Shown: positions 28,801-37,238 of the stretch, piece after piece
How the letters are laid out: every line of letters starts with the position of its first letter
Numbering within the stretch: position 1 is the first letter of the stretch
Source of the DNA: Leucobacter ruminantium
Lineage (GTDB): Bacteria; Actinomycetota; Actinomycetes; Actinomycetales; Microbacteriaceae
Length of the DNA stretch: 64,000 bases
Reading direction: 5' to 3'
Assembly (NCBI RefSeq): GCF_017565705.1
Contig: NZ_JAGDYL010000003.1
Location: forward strand, 1-64,000
Program-made: the position numbers and the translations under genes
Notes under the pieces: generated by a model
What the model saw: only the letters and a program-made list of their open reading frames with translations
What the model was told of the DNA's origin: nothing
The model's database searches: none

Positions 28801-29526
28801 GAGCACGCGCACGAGCGGCTCGAGACGCTCGCGACCAACAACGAGCTCGGCTCGGGCATGCAGGTCGCGCTGAAGGATCTGGAGCTGCGCGGCGCCGGCA
28901 ACCTGCTCGGCGGAGAGCAGTCCGGCCACATCGCCGGAGTCGGCTTCGACCTCTACCTGCGCATGATCGGCGAGGCGGTCAACACCTTCAAGGGGCAGGA
29001 GACGAGCGGTCCATCGGAGCTCGTGCTCGAACTGCCCGTCGACGCGCACATCCCGGAGGAGTACGTCGAGAGCGAGCGCCTGCGGCTCGAGGCCTACCAG
29101 AAGTTCTCCGCCGCGTCCCACCCGCAGGCCCCTGAGGAGCACGTCGCACTCGTGCTCGAAGAGCTCGCCGATCGCTACGGGCCGCCGCCGGCGGAGGTGC
29201 AGCGCCTCGCCGCGGTCTCGTCGCTGCGCCGCCGCGCCTCCAAGCTCGGCCTCGCGAAGGTCGTCGCCGCGGGCCCCGCGCTGCGCATCGAGCCGGTGAA
29301 GCTGCTCGACTCCAGGCGCATGCGCATGAACCGCATGTATCCGGGCGCCCGCTACACCGAGACGACGGGCGTGCTGCAGGTGCCGCTTCCCGGTGGCACC
29401 GCCTCCTCGCGCAGCCCGCTCGCGGGCGTCGGTCAGAGAAGCGTCGGAGACGAGGGCGACATCGTCGCGTGGACGGGACGCGTGCTCGCGACCCTGCTCG
29501 AGGAGGATCCGCCCGCCGCGGGCTAG
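25876..29526 (+). CDS. mfd: Mfd transcription-repair coupling factor
   Basis: Mfd is the DNA translocase that removes RNA polymerase stalled at lesions and recruits UvrA. The 1216-residue product has the family's full length. The N-terminal UvrB-like half shows RGGILDVFPP. The RNA-polymerase interaction domain contains DYVVHETHGIGRF near 515-525. The RecG-like motor has Walker A GDVGFGKTEVA (near 675), the DEEQRFGVEHK box and the GLDIANANTIII motif, and a C-terminal TRCF domain follows. Only one copy of the dispersed octamer falls within the whole 3.6 kb. Translationally coupled to pth. Confidence 0.97.
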   Translation: MSLQGIDRLLERSESFARALDASSLDTDYSVAEGLRPALIAGLIRRRRENGDRGALLVIAATSREADALRSALASLMPEAQTVEFPAWETLPHERLSPSAETVGRRAVALRMLREHTGDRPLVFVASVRAALQPVSPHAAEAEPLVLRAGAESEGLESIARELVARAYTRVDMVTRRGEFAVRGGILDVFPPEAPHAVRVDFFGDEVDQVRRFSVSDQRSAGDPLPEVELWPARELLLTDEVRKRAAELLPRFPALGSLLEKMSNGIPVEGMESLLPQLVPGLSPLTALLPEGGAVVVASPERVAGRAVSLAETNREFLEAAWQAATAGADAPVPVDDSGMLSMGELRAASRGRPWWTVSGFTHDDELPGDGGEPRFGDPGVVAVRGGAFPKPAAGADPTGSAIRLIAERLREGWRAVVTAQGTGLVERARDVLAEAGAAARIVDRLPDEEPGAGDGLEDGVVYLVAGTAWSGFESAEAKLLLATEAEFFGRAVSAQAAGGQKLARRGKNVVDPLKLVAGDYVVHETHGIGRFVELTQRMVPTGIGRDATKALREYLVLEYASSKRGMPKDKLYVPTDQLDQLSRYVGGEAPALSKMGGSDWANAKKKARKAVRDIAVELVKLYSARVASKGHAFSPDTPWQHELEEAFPYAETVDQLTTIDEVKRDMERPIPMDRLLAGDVGFGKTEVAVRAAFKAVQDGKQVAMLVPTTLLVNQHLETFQNRFAGFPVTLRPLSRFQTDKEAKDTIDGLAAGTVDVVIGTHRLLADGVRYKDLGLLIIDEEQRFGVEHKDALKKLKTGVDILAMSATPIPRTLEMAVTGIREMSTLATPPEDRHPILTFVGPRSDKQIAAAIRRELLREGQVFFVHNRVQSIGRVAAQISELVPEARVAVAHGKLSEHQLEQVVQDFWERKFDVLVSTTIIETGLDIANANTIIIDAADKYGLSQLHQLRGRVGRSRERAYAYFLYDPDKPLTEHAHERLETLATNNELGSGMQVALKDLELRGAGNLLGGEQSGHIAGVGFDLYLRMIGEAVNTFKGQETSGPSELVLELPVDAHIPEEYVESERLRLEAYQKFSAASHPQAPEEHVALVLEELADRYGPPPAEVQRLAAVSSLRRRASKLGLAKVVAAGPALRIEPVKLLDSRRMRMNRMYPGARYTETTGVLQVPLPGGTASSRSPLAGVGQRSVGDEGDIVAWTGRVLATLLEEDPPAAG

Positions 29527-29626
29527 CGGCGGGCGGTCCCCGGGGCGGCGCTCGCGTCGGTGCGGCCGACCCGTGCCGCGCTCGAGGCCGGTGGCCGGGG
29601 CCCGGGGGAGTGCCGGCGGCGGAAGC

Positions 29627-30127
29627 TCAGCCCTTGCCGCAGAGCGCCTGCAGCTCGCCGCTCGCCGCGTTCAACCGCTCGAGCTGAGAGCGGAGCTCGC
29701 CGAGATATGCGGGAGCGCCGAACAGCGAATCGGGCTGCTCGATGTCGCCGAACCCCTCGAGCGATGCGCGGATCTCCGCGAGCGCGGCGGAGACCTCGGA
29801 GTTCTCGACGCCCGCCCTGACCTCGTCGAGCGAACCGCTCAGGGTATCGCCGAGGTCGCTGAGATCGGGGATCTCGCCCGAGGCGACACCCGCTCCGGCC
29901 TCGGAGATCTCCGCCCTCGCTCGATCGGTGAGGTCCGAGATCGCCCCGCCCGAGATGTCGCAGGCCTCGGCCACCGACTGCGTCGAGGTCTCCGACGGCG
30001 GTTGCGTGGGCGTCGATCCCTCGCCCGAGGTCTGCGCCGAGGCGCACGAGGCCAGCGCGACCGTCAGGCCCATCGCGATCAGCGCGGAAAGCGCGGAATG
30101 CACGGTGCGTCTGCTCTGCTGCGTCAT
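29627..30127 (-). CDS. Small putative lipoprotein
   Basis: A 166-residue exported protein: signal peptide with hydrophobic core LIAMGLTVALAS and lipobox ending in ASC (Cys28), then a threonine/serine/proline linker. A predicted helical acidic domain follows (about 50-160), with regularly spaced Leu and Ile and two cysteines at about 54 and 163 that could pair. I do not recognise the family. ATG 30127 is set by the signal peptide. The gene is convergent with mfd and divergent from rplM. Confidence 0.72.
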   Translation of the reverse strand: MTQQSRRTVHSALSALIAMGLTVALASCASAQTSGEGSTPTQPPSETSTQSVAEACDISGGAISDLTDRARAEISEAGAGVASGEIPDLSDLGDTLSGSLDEVRAGVENSEVSAALAEIRASLEGFGDIEQPDSLFGAPAYLGELRSQLERLNAASGELQALCGKG

Positions 30128-30331
30128 GCCGCGAGTGTAGCGGCGTCGGCGGTACGCCGACTGAGGGGACGACCGATCCCTCGCCGTCGACCGCTCCGAC
30201 TGTGCTAAAGTAGATCCTTGGTGCGCAAGCATCCGATTTGTTGAGCCCTCCACCGCCCTGGCACCCTCACGGGACCGGACAACGGAGTGGGATCCACGAA
30301 CACCTCCATTTCGACAGAAAGCAGCACGACA
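30128..30331 (+). promoter_or_regulatory. Promoter and untranslated leader of the rplM-rpsI operon
   Basis: A 204-base gap. An inverted repeat GTCGGCG-GTA-CGCCGAC lies near 30144-30160. The AT-rich CTAAAGTAGATC at 30205-30216 offers -10 candidates (TAAAGT or TAGATC), giving a leader of roughly 110 bases before the rplM GTG. No clear -35 was found. Confidence 0.4.
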
Positions 30332-30778
30332 GTGACTCGCACTTACTCGCCGAAGGCAGCTGAGCAGAAGCACGACTGGATCGTCATCGACGCCACCGAT
30401 GTGGTGCTCGGCCGACTCGCCTCGCACGCCGCAGCCCTGCTCCGCGGCAAGCACAAGACCACGTTCGCCCCCCACATGGATATGGGCGACTACGTGATCA
30501 TCGTCAACGCCGACAAGGTCGTCCTGACCGCCAACAAGGCGTCCAAGAAGCTGGCCTACCGCCACTCGGGCTACCCGGGCGGCCTTCGCTCCGTGAGCTA
30601 CACCGAGCTCCTCGCGAACAACCCGGAGCGCGCCGTCGAGAAGGCCATCCGCGGCATGCTCCCGAAGAACTCGCTCGGCCGCGACCAGTTCCGCAAGCTG
30701 AAGGTCTACGCGGGCGCCGAGCACCCGCACGCCGCCCAGCAGCCCACCCCCTACAACTTCGGCCAGGTCGCGCAGTAA
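30332..30778 (+). CDS. rplM: Ribosomal protein uL13
   Basis: The 148-residue uL13 of the large subunit. The start GTG 30332 gives the family N-terminus [20 protein letters not shown]; the open frame 45 bases further upstream is not conserved. Characteristic phrases are [40 protein letters not shown], and [11 protein letters not shown] near 115. It leads rpsI by 39 bases in the universal rplM-rpsI order. Confidence 0.97.
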   Translation: MTRTYSPKAAEQKHDWIVIDATDVVLGRLASHAAALLRGKHKTTFAPHMDMGDYVIIVNADKVVLTANKASKKLAYRHSGYPGGLRSVSYTELLANNPERAVEKAIRGMLPKNSLGRDQFRKLKVYAGAEHPHAAQQPTPYNFGQVAQ

Positions 30779-30817
30779 TCCGCGGCGCCAACGAGACGTA
30801 AGAAGAGAGACTGCACA

Positions 30818-31295
30818 GTGACTGAAGAGCAGACCGTGGCCCCCGAGAGCTACACCACCGAGACCCCCGCCTCGCAGGCGGCCGCGTCCACCCCCCGCCC
30901 CGCGCTGACCGTTCCCGGTTCGGCCGTCGGACGCCGCAAGCAGGCCATCGCCCGCGTGCGCCTCGTCCCGGGCTCCGGCTCGATGACCGTCAACGGTCGC
31001 GAGCTCGCCGAGTACTTCCCGAACAAGCTGCACCAGCAGCTCATCACCGACCCCTTCACGGTCCTCGAGCTGAACGGCTCGTACGACGTGATCGCCCGCA
31101 TCAAGGGCGGCGGCCCCTCGGGGCAGGCCGGTGCGCTCCGCCTCGCGATCGCGCGCGCTCAACGAGATCGACGCCGAGCACAACCGTCCGACGCTCAAGA
31201 AGGCCGGCTTCCTCAGCCGCGACGCTCGCGTCATCGAGCGCAAGAAGGCCGGTCTCAAGAAGGCCCGCAAGGCTCCCCAGTACTCGAAGCGCTAA
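30818..31295 (+). pseudogene. rpsI: Ribosomal protein uS9 gene with a frameshift
   Basis: This is the small-subunit protein uS9, but the frame is broken. From GTG 30818 it reads correctly through [18 protein letters not shown] and [18 protein letters not shown] to about 31156. The expected tail ([35 protein letters not shown] and TAA at 31293-31295) then continues in another frame. Two bases appear missing from the alternating GC run 31151-31158. As written, the upstream frame has no stop and runs in frame into glmM. uS9 is highly conserved and normally essential, so an assembly or sequencing error in the GC run is the likeliest cause; a real mutation or recoding is possible. Confidence 0.88.
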
Positions 31296-31309
31296 CGCGG
31301 GAGTACCCG

Positions 31310-32659
31310 ATGGGACGCCTATTCGGCACCGATGGGGTTCGGGGTCTGGCCGGGGTCGATGTGACCGCCGACCTGGCCCTGGACCTCGCCCATGCAGCGG
31401 CTCTCGTCCTCGGCCGGTCGGCCAGGGGCGAGAGCCGTCGCGCTATCGCCGTCGTCGCGCGCGATCCGCGCGTCTCCGGTGAATTCATCGCCGCTGCGGT
31501 CGCGGCCGGCCTCGCCTCAGCAGGCGTGGACGTGCTCGACGCCGGCGTGATCCCAACCCCCGCCGCCGCCTACCTCGTCGCGGACACCGGCGCCGACTTC
31601 GGCGTCATGGTCTCGGCATCGCACAACCCGGCCCCCGACAACGGCATCAAGTTCTTCGCTGAGGGCGGCCGCAAGCTCGCCGACGACATCGAGGACGAGA
31701 TCCAGGAGGCCATGAGCCGACCGCCGATCGCCGTGACGGGCCGCGAGGTCGGGCGCATCCGCCGCTTCGCCGACGCGGAGGACCGCTACCTCGTGCACCT
31801 GCTCGGCACGCTCGAGGGACTGAGGCTCGACGGTATCGACGTGGTGCTCGACTGCGCCCACGGCGCCGCGGCAGGCATCTCGCCCGACGTGTTCACCGAT
31901 GCGGGAGCCAAGGTGACGGTGATCGGCAACGATCCCGACGGCTTCAACATCAACGACGGCGTCGGCTCGACCCACCTCGAACCGCTCATCGCAAAGGTCC
32001 GCGAGACCGGGGCCCACCTCGGCATCGCGCACGACGGAGACGCCGATCGCTGCCTCGCGGTCGACGCCGACGGCAACGTGGTCGACGGCGACAAGATCAT
32101 GGCGATCCTCGCCCTCTCGATGGCCTCGCGCGGCAAGCTCGAGCGCAATACGCTCGTCGCGACCGTGATGTCGAACCTGGGGCTCAAGCTCGCGATGGCC
32201 GACAACGGCATCGACGTCGTCGAGACCGGGGTCGGAGACCGCTACGTGCTCGAGGCGATCAACGAGCACGGCTACTCGCTCGGCGGTGAGCAGTCGGGCC
32301 ACGTCATCATGAGCGACTACGCGACGACCGGCGACGGCATTCTCACCGGTCTGCACCTCGCGGCGGAGATCGTGCGCAGCGGCAAGTCGCTCGCCGAGCT
32401 CGCGGAGTGCATGACCGTCTACCCGCAGGTGCTCGTGAACGTGCGCGGCGTCGACCGCACCGGAGTCGCGGGCGACGACGTGCTGCAGCAGGCCGTGCAC
32501 CAGGCCGAGCTCGCACTCGGCGGCAAGGGCCGCGTGCTGCTGCGCCCATCGGGCACCGAGCCCGTGGTGCGCGTGATGGTCGAGGCCGAGCACGAGGAGC
32601 AGGCTCAGAGCCTCGCCGACGATCTCGCGGCGGTGGTCAAGGAGCGGCTCGCCGTGTGA
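31310..32659 (+). CDS. glmM: Phosphoglucosamine mutase GlmM
   Basis: GlmM converts glucosamine 6-phosphate to glucosamine 1-phosphate for UDP-GlcNAc and peptidoglycan. The 449-residue product starts [12 protein letters not shown] (ATG 31310 after GGGAG). It has the phosphoserine loop [12 protein letters not shown], the metal loop [11 protein letters not shown], the sugar-binding GGEQSGHVI, and the phosphate-binding [14 protein letters not shown] at the end. The start lies 14 bases after the restored rpsI stop. glmS, which makes its substrate, is one gene further on. Confidence 0.96.
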   Translation: MGRLFGTDGVRGLAGVDVTADLALDLAHAAALVLGRSARGESRRAIAVVARDPRVSGEFIAAAVAAGLASAGVDVLDAGVIPTPAAAYLVADTGADFGVMVSASHNPAPDNGIKFFAEGGRKLADDIEDEIQEAMSRPPIAVTGREVGRIRRFADAEDRYLVHLLGTLEGLRLDGIDVVLDCAHGAAAGISPDVFTDAGAKVTVIGNDPDGFNINDGVGSTHLEPLIAKVRETGAHLGIAHDGDADRCLAVDADGNVVDGDKIMAILALSMASRGKLERNTLVATVMSNLGLKLAMADNGIDVVETGVGDRYVLEAINEHGYSLGGEQSGHVIMSDYATTGDGILTGLHLAAEIVRSGKSLAELAECMTVYPQVLVNVRGVDRTGVAGDDVLQQAVHQAELALGGKGRVLLRPSGTEPVVRVMVEAEHEEQAQSLADDLAAVVKERLAV

Positions 32660-32676
32660 CGCGGTCGCCTTTCACG

Positions 32677-32716
32677 AGGGGCGAGGGATCCTGACGCAGG
32701 ATCCCTCGCCCCTTTT
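32677..32716. terminator. Bidirectional terminator built from the dispersed octamer
   Basis: A perfect 17-base stem (32677-32693 with 32697-32713, loop ACG) followed by TTTT serves the convergent glmM and coaA genes. The stem is made of AGGGGCGAGGGATCCTG, an inverted pair of GCGAGGGATC units. Confidence 0.9.
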
Positions 32717-32734
32717 CGTGCGCTCCGCCCGCAG

Positions 32735-33724
32735 CTACAGCTTGCGCAGCAGCACCTTCTGCACGCTGTGGTCGGCCTCCTTGCGCAGCACGAGCGTCGC
32801 GCGGGCCCGCGTCGGGCGGATGTTCTCGATGAGGTTGGGCTCGTTGATGTTGTTCCAGAACTCATCGGCGACGGCGACGGCGACCTCGTCGTCGAGGCCC
32901 GCGTAGCGCCGGAAGTAGGAGTCGGGGTTCGAGAACGCGCTCTGCCGCAGCTTGAGGAAGCGGTCCCGGTACCAGCGGTGGATGTCGGAGGTCCGCGCGT
33001 CGACGTAGACGGAGAAGTCGAAGAGGTCGCTGACCGCGAGCGGGTGCTGCATGGAGGGCGGCTGCAGCACGTTGAGCCCCTCGACGATGAGGATGTCGGG
33101 GCGGCGCACGACGGTGAACTCGCCCGGCACGATGTCGTAGACGAGGTGGCTGTAGTGGGGCGCCTTCACCTCGGGCACGCCGGCCTTCACCTGCGACACG
33201 AAGCGCAGCAGCGCGCGTCGGTCGTAGGACTCGGGGAACCCCTTGCGCGAGGCGATGCCGCGCCGCTGCAGTTCGGCGTTGGGGTAGAGGAAACCGTCCG
33301 TCGTGATCAACTCGACGCTGGGGGTCTCGGGCCAGCGCGCCAGCAGATCGCGCAGGATGCGCGCGACGGTCGACTTGCCGACGGCGACGGAGCCGGCCAC
33401 GCCGATCACGAACGGGCTCTGCTGCTCGTCGCCGTGTCGCAGGAAGCCCCGGGTGCGCTGATGCATCTCCCTCGCGGCGATCGCGTACTGGTTGATGAGG
33501 CGGCTGAGCGGGCGGTACACCTCCGACACCTCCGCCATGTCGAGCGGCTCGCCGAGGCCGCGGAACGCCGCGATCTCCTGTTCGGTGAGCGGCATCGGGG
33601 TCGAACCCGCGAGCCTGGCCCACTCCTCGCGGTCGATCTCGGTGAACGGAGAGGTGTACTCGGGGCGGACGAGCGCCTGCGTATCGGTGCCGACCTCGGT
33701 CGGGGAAGCGCTGTTGTCAGTCAT
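32735..33724 (-). CDS. coaA: Type I pantothenate kinase CoaA
   Basis: CoaA phosphorylates pantothenate in the first step of coenzyme A synthesis. The 329-residue product has the P-loop [12 protein letters not shown] near 108-119, [30 protein letters not shown] and the C-terminal [15 protein letters not shown] motif of the prokaryotic type I family. It starts at ATG 33724, divergent from glmS with a 32-base gap, so the two promoters must overlap. Confidence 0.96.
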   Translation of the reverse strand: MTDNSASPTEVGTDTQALVRPEYTSPFTEIDREEWARLAGSTPMPLTEQEIAAFRGLGEPLDMAEVSEVYRPLSRLINQYAIAAREMHQRTRGFLRHGDEQQSPFVIGVAGSVAVGKSTVARILRDLLARWPETPSVELITTDGFLYPNAELQRRGIASRKGFPESYDRRALLRFVSQVKAGVPEVKAPHYSHLVYDIVPGEFTVVRRPDILIVEGLNVLQPPSMQHPLAVSDLFDFSVYVDARTSDIHRWYRDRFLKLRQSAFSNPDSYFRRYAGLDDEVAVAVADEFWNNINEPNLIENIRPTRARATLVLRKEADHSVQKVLLRKL

Positions 33725-33743
33725 CGTCCACCCATCGTGCCAC

Positions 33744-33749
33744 TAAACT
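33744..33749 (+). promoter_or_regulatory. Candidate -10 box of glmS
   Basis: TAAACT ends seven bases before the ATG of glmS in the 32-base divergent gap. There is no ribosome-binding site in the gap, consistent with a leaderless mRNA. Confidence 0.5.
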
Positions 33750-33756
33750 GTGCATC

Positions 33757-35601
33757 ATGTGTGGAATCGTCGGATATGTCGGCCCCAATGATACGGTCGA
33801 CGCTCTGATCAGCGGCCTGCGCCGCCTGGAATACCGAGGCTACGACTCGGCGGGAATCGCCGTGACGGACGCCGAGGGCGAGATCTCGGTGCGCAAGCGC
33901 TCGGGCAAGCTCGCGCGGCTCGAGGAGCTGCTCGAGGTGAACCCGGTCGTAGCGGGCTCGACAGGGATCGGACACACCCGCTGGGCGACGCACGGCGGCC
34001 CGACCGACGCGAACGCGCACCCGCATCTCGGCGACGACGGGAAGCTCGCACTCATCCACAACGGCATCGTCGAGAACTTCGCCGACCTGCGCGCGGAACT
34101 CGGCGACGTCGAGCTCAGCAGCGAGACCGACACCGAGGTCGTCGCCGTGCTGCTCGGCCGCGAGGTCGCCGCCACCGGCGATCTCGAGACCGCCTTCCGC
34201 AACGTCGTGAGGCGCCTCGAGGGCACCTTCACCCTGCTCGCGATGCACCGCGACGAGCCGGGCAAGATCGTCTCGGCCCGTCACCACTCGCCCCTCGTGG
34301 TGGGCCTCGGCGAGGGCGAGAACTTCCTCGGCTCCGACGTGGCGGCCTTCGTCAGCTCGACGCGCCGCGCCGTGGCGGTCGACGAGGACAACATCGCGAT
34401 CATCACCCCCGACGAGGTGCGCATCGTCGACTTCGACGGCGCTCCGGTCGAGTTCGCCGAGTTCGAGGTGGAGTGGAACGCGGACGCCGCGGACAAGGGC
34501 GGCTGGTCCTCGTTCATGGCGAAGGAGATCAACGAGCAGCCCGAGTCGGTCGAGAACACGGTGCGAGGCCGCATCTCGGGCGGCGGCGTCGTGATCCCCG
34601 AGCTCGCGGAGCTCGGGGACGAGCGCCTGCGGAGCATCGATCGCATCATCATCATCGCCTGCGGCACCGCCTCCTACGCCGGTCAGGTCGCGGCCTACGC
34701 GATCGAACAGTGGGCGCGCATCCCAGTCGAGGTGCAGCTCAGCCACGAGTTCCGCTACCGCGATCCGGTGCTGAGCGATCGCACCATGGTGATCTCGGTG
34801 AGCCAGTCGGGCGAGACCATGGACACCCTGATGGCCGTGAAGTACGCGATCGAGCGCGGCGTCACGACCGTGTCGGTCTGCAACACGCAGAGCGCGACGA
34901 TCCCTCGCGAATCCGATGCCGCGGTCTACACGCACGCCGGCCCCGAGGTGGCGGTGGCCTCGACCAAGGCGTTCACGGCGCAGATCACCGCCCTCTACCT
35001 CGTCGGCCTGCACCTCGGCCGCGTACGAGGAACGATCAGCGCCGAGGAGTCGGCTCAGGCCGTCGCACAGTTCGAGGAGCTGCCCGCGAAGCTGCGCGAG
35101 GCGGTCGACACCCACGAACAGGTCGCGCAGCTCGCGCACTGGATGGCCGACACCCGCTCGGTGCTCTTCCTGGGTCGCCACGTGGGCTTCCCGATCGCGC
35201 TCGAGGGCGCGCTCAAGCTCAAGGAGATCGCGTACATCCACGCCGAGGGCTTCGCCGCGGGCGAGCTGAAGCACGGCCCGATCGCGCTGATCGACCACGG
35301 CCAGCCCGTCTTCGTGCTCGTGCCGAGCCCGCGCACCGCGCCGCTCATGCACTCGAAGGTCGTCTCGAACATCCAGGAGATCCGCGCGCGCGGCGCCCGC
35401 GTGATCGCGATCGTGGAGAAGGGCGACACCGCGGTGCTGCCCTACGCCGACGACGTGATCCGCCTGCCGCTCGCCGATGCGCTGTTCGAGCCGCTGCTGC
35501 AGGTGATCCCGCTGCAGTGGTTCGCGCTCGAGCTCTCGACCGTCAAGGGGCTCGACGTCGACCAGCCGCGCAACCTCGCGAAGTCGGTCACGGTCGAGTA
35601 G
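33757..35601 (+). CDS. glmS: GlmS, glutamine-fructose-6-phosphate aminotransferase
   Basis: GlmS makes glucosamine 6-phosphate from fructose 6-phosphate and glutamine. The 614-residue protein starts MCGIVGYVG with the nucleophile Cys2, followed by RRLEYRGYDSAG, HTRWATHGGPT and HNGIVEN of the glutaminase domain. Two SIS isomerase domains follow (CGTASYAG, SQSGETMDT, LKHGPIALID). It ends KSVTVE, as the family does. The stop codon TAG forms part of the apparent -10 of acpS. No glmS ribozyme is possible in the short divergent gap. Confidence 0.97.
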   Translation: MCGIVGYVGPNDTVDALISGLRRLEYRGYDSAGIAVTDAEGEISVRKRSGKLARLEELLEVNPVVAGSTGIGHTRWATHGGPTDANAHPHLGDDGKLALIHNGIVENFADLRAELGDVELSSETDTEVVAVLLGREVAATGDLETAFRNVVRRLEGTFTLLAMHRDEPGKIVSARHHSPLVVGLGEGENFLGSDVAAFVSSTRRAVAVDEDNIAIITPDEVRIVDFDGAPVEFAEFEVEWNADAADKGGWSSFMAKEINEQPESVENTVRGRISGGGVVIPELAELGDERLRSIDRIIIIACGTASYAGQVAAYAIEQWARIPVEVQLSHEFRYRDPVLSDRTMVISVSQSGETMDTLMAVKYAIERGVTTVSVCNTQSATIPRESDAAVYTHAGPEVAVASTKAFTAQITALYLVGLHLGRVRGTISAEESAQAVAQFEELPAKLREAVDTHEQVAQLAHWMADTRSVLFLGRHVGFPIALEGALKLKEIAYIHAEGFAAGELKHGPIALIDHGQPVFVLVPSPRTAPLMHSKVVSNIQEIRARGARVIAIVEKGDTAVLPYADDVIRLPLADALFEPLLQVIPLQWFALELSTVKGLDVDQPRNLAKSVTVE

Positions 35602-35604
35602 GGT
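35599..35604 (+). promoter_or_regulatory. Candidate -10 box of acpS overlapping the glmS stop
   Basis: TAGGGT, beginning with the glmS stop codon, ends seven bases before the acpS ATG. It may allow the acpS-tsaD chain its own leaderless transcript in addition to read-through from glmS. Confidence 0.35.
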
Positions 35605-35611
35605 TCCCGGC

Positions 35612-35992
35612 ATGATCGTCGGGATCGGCGTCGATACGGTCGACATCGCACGCTTCGAGCGGCAGCTGGCGCGAACGCCGGCGCTGCGCGAGAGACTCTT
35701 CACCGAGTCGGAGCGCGGTCTCGCCGACGCCTCTCTCGCGGCCCGATTCGCCGCGAAGGAGGCGCTGATCAAGGCGCTGGGCGGCTCCGGCAGGCTGAGC
35801 TGGCAGGATATGGCGGTGGCGAGGGATCGCGATCGCGCTCCCGGCTTCGTCTCGACGCCCGGCCTCGATGCCGCGCTCGCGGCGCGCGGGGCCGATCGTG
35901 CGCACCTGTCGCTCACGCATGACGGCGGCACGGCGACGGCGTTCGTGGTGGTCGAGTCGACCGGCGGAGTGGAGCAGGAGGAGGGGCGTTGA
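35612..35992 (+). CDS. acpS: Holo-[acyl-carrier-protein] synthase AcpS
   Basis: AcpS transfers 4'-phosphopantetheine from CoA to acyl carrier protein. The 126-residue product has GIGVDTVDIARFE with the metal aspartate near residue 8, the FAAKEALIKALG helix with the metal glutamate, and SLTHDGGTATAFVV at the C-terminus. One octamer copy encodes the exposed stretch ARDRDRAPG. It overlaps tsaE by four bases. CoA synthesis (coaA) lies nearby, but on the other strand. Confidence 0.95.
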   Translation: MIVGIGVDTVDIARFERQLARTPALRERLFTESERGLADASLAARFAAKEALIKALGGSGRLSWQDMAVARDRDRAPGFVSTPGLDAALAARGADRAHLSLTHDGGTATAFVVVESTGGVEQEEGR

Positions 35993-36603
35993 ACACCGAG
36001 ATCCGAGACCCCGACGAGATGCACGCGCTGGGGGAGCGCATCGGGCGTCTGCTCGGTGCGGGGGACCTGGTGATCCTGACCGGCCCGCTCGGGGCAGGCA
36101 AGACGACGCTCACGCGAGGGATCGGCGCCGGGCTCGGCGTGCGGGGCCCCGTGCAGAGTCCGACCTTCGTGCTCGCTCGCACGCACCCCTCCCTCGTCGG
36201 GGGTGCTCCGCTCGTGCACCTCGACGCCTACCGTCTCTCCGATGCGACCGAGCTCGACGACCTCGATATCGACTTCGAGGGATCCGTCGTGGTCGCCGAG
36301 TGGGGCGCCGGACTCGTGGAGGAGGGCGACTCGTGGATCGAGATCGTCATCGAGCGACCCGTCGGCGGTGACGCGGAGGGCGTCGATCCGGAGACCGAGG
36401 ACGCCTCGGAGGAGCCGGTCGAGCCCCGTACGGTCACGGTCACCGGTTACGGGCCGCGCTGGCTGGCCGACGCGGAGAGAGCGGCTGCTCTGCGCTCGGC
36501 GCTGCGGGAGTCGGGGTCGGAGCGCGGCGCAGGGACCGATCGCGGCGCGGCGCGGGAGCGCAGCGCCGAGGCCGGCACGGAGCAGAACGGAGCGAGCGAG
36601 TGA
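35989..36603 (+). CDS. tsaE: TsaE, ATPase for tRNA t6A synthesis
   Basis: TsaE is the ATPase partner of TsaB/TsaD in making N6-threonylcarbamoyladenosine at tRNA position 37. The P-loop GPLGAGKTTLTRG is near residues 32-44, followed by SPTFVLARTH, HLDAYRLS and VVAEWGAGL. At 204 residues it is longer than usual (about 150). The extra C-terminal 60 residues are low-complexity and rich in Glu, Arg, Gly and Ala. The start TTG 35989 overlaps the acpS stop (TTGA). Two octamer copies occur, one within the P-loop helix codons. Confidence 0.94.
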   Translation: MNTEIRDPDEMHALGERIGRLLGAGDLVILTGPLGAGKTTLTRGIGAGLGVRGPVQSPTFVLARTHPSLVGGAPLVHLDAYRLSDATELDDLDIDFEGSVVVAEWGAGLVEEGDSWIEIVIERPVGGDAEGVDPETEDASEEPVEPRTVTVTGYGPRWLADAERAAALRSALRESGSERGAGTDRGAARERSAEAGTEQNGASE

Positions 36604-37238
36604 ACGAGGCCCCCGAACTCGGCGAGCGGGTGCTGCTCGCCATCGACACCGCGATCGGCACGAGCATCGCGCTCGGCGTCGACGGGCGCATCTTCGAGGC
36701 GACGAGCGACGACCCGCGGGGGCACGCCGAGCGCATCGGCTCGCTGCTCGCCGAGGTCTTCGAGACCGCGGGAGTCGGCCCGGAGCGCGTCGAGGGCGTC
36801 GTCGCCGGTATCGGGCCCGGCCCCTTCACCGGTCTCCGCGTCGGCATCGCGGCGGCGCAGGTCTTCGCGCAGTCGCGCGGGGTGCCGCTGCTGCCGCTGC
36901 AGGGCCATGAGGCGGTAGCGCTCGAAGCGCTCGCAGGCGCTCTTGCAGGGGTGCACGTCGTGCAGGACGCGAAGCGGCGCGAGCTCTTCGTCACCGAGTA
37001 CTCCGGCATCGACTGGGCTGGCGTTCCCGTGCGCAGCGTCGAGCCGCACCTGGTCGCCCGCGCCGATCACACGCCCGCGGCGAACGAGGTGTGGCCCGAG
37101 CGCATCCCGGCGGCGGGCCTCGTGCGGCTCGCCGCGCGCCGCCTCGCGGCGGGTCGCGATTTCGAGCCGAACCGCGCGCTCTACCTGCGAGCTCCCGATA
37201 TGCGACAGCCGACCGCACCGAAGCGGGTCTCGACGTGA
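36600..37238 (+). CDS. tsaB: TsaB, tRNA t6A synthesis scaffold
   Basis: TsaB is the inactive paralogue that dimerises with TsaD. The 212-residue product carries LLAIDTAIGTSIALG, GIGPGPFTGLRVGIAAAQ and QDAKRRELF, all typical of TsaB (YeaZ). The start GTG 36600 overlaps the tsaE stop (GTGA), and its own stop overlaps rimI in the same way. Together with tsaE and tsaD the t6A enzymes other than TsaC are present in the chain. Confidence 0.95.
   Translation: MNEAPELGERVLLAIDTAIGTSIALGVDGRIFEATSDDPRGHAERIGSLLAEVFETAGVGPERVEGVVAGIGPGPFTGLRVGIAAAQVFAQSRGVPLLPLQGHEAVALEALAGALAGVHVVQDAKRRELFVTEYSGIDWAGVPVRSVEPHLVARADHTPAANEVWPERIPAAGLVRLAARRLAAGRDFEPNRALYLRAPDMRQPTAPKRVST

Noticed and set aside
25498-29142. 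A 1214-codon open frame on the minus strand opposite mfd
   Set aside because: It is antisense to a clearly conserved gene, its composition (His/Arg/Leu/Asp-rich) is that of a GC-rich shadow frame, and no domain is recognisable.
30818-32659. A genuine uS9-GlmM fusion protein
   Set aside because: The missing uS9 tail is intact in another frame with a correct stop, and glmM has its own ribosome-binding site and start, so a two-base deletion explains the fusion frame better.
33725-33756. A glmS ribozyme upstream of glmS
   Set aside because: The gap to the divergent coaA is only 32 bases, too short for the ribozyme fold.
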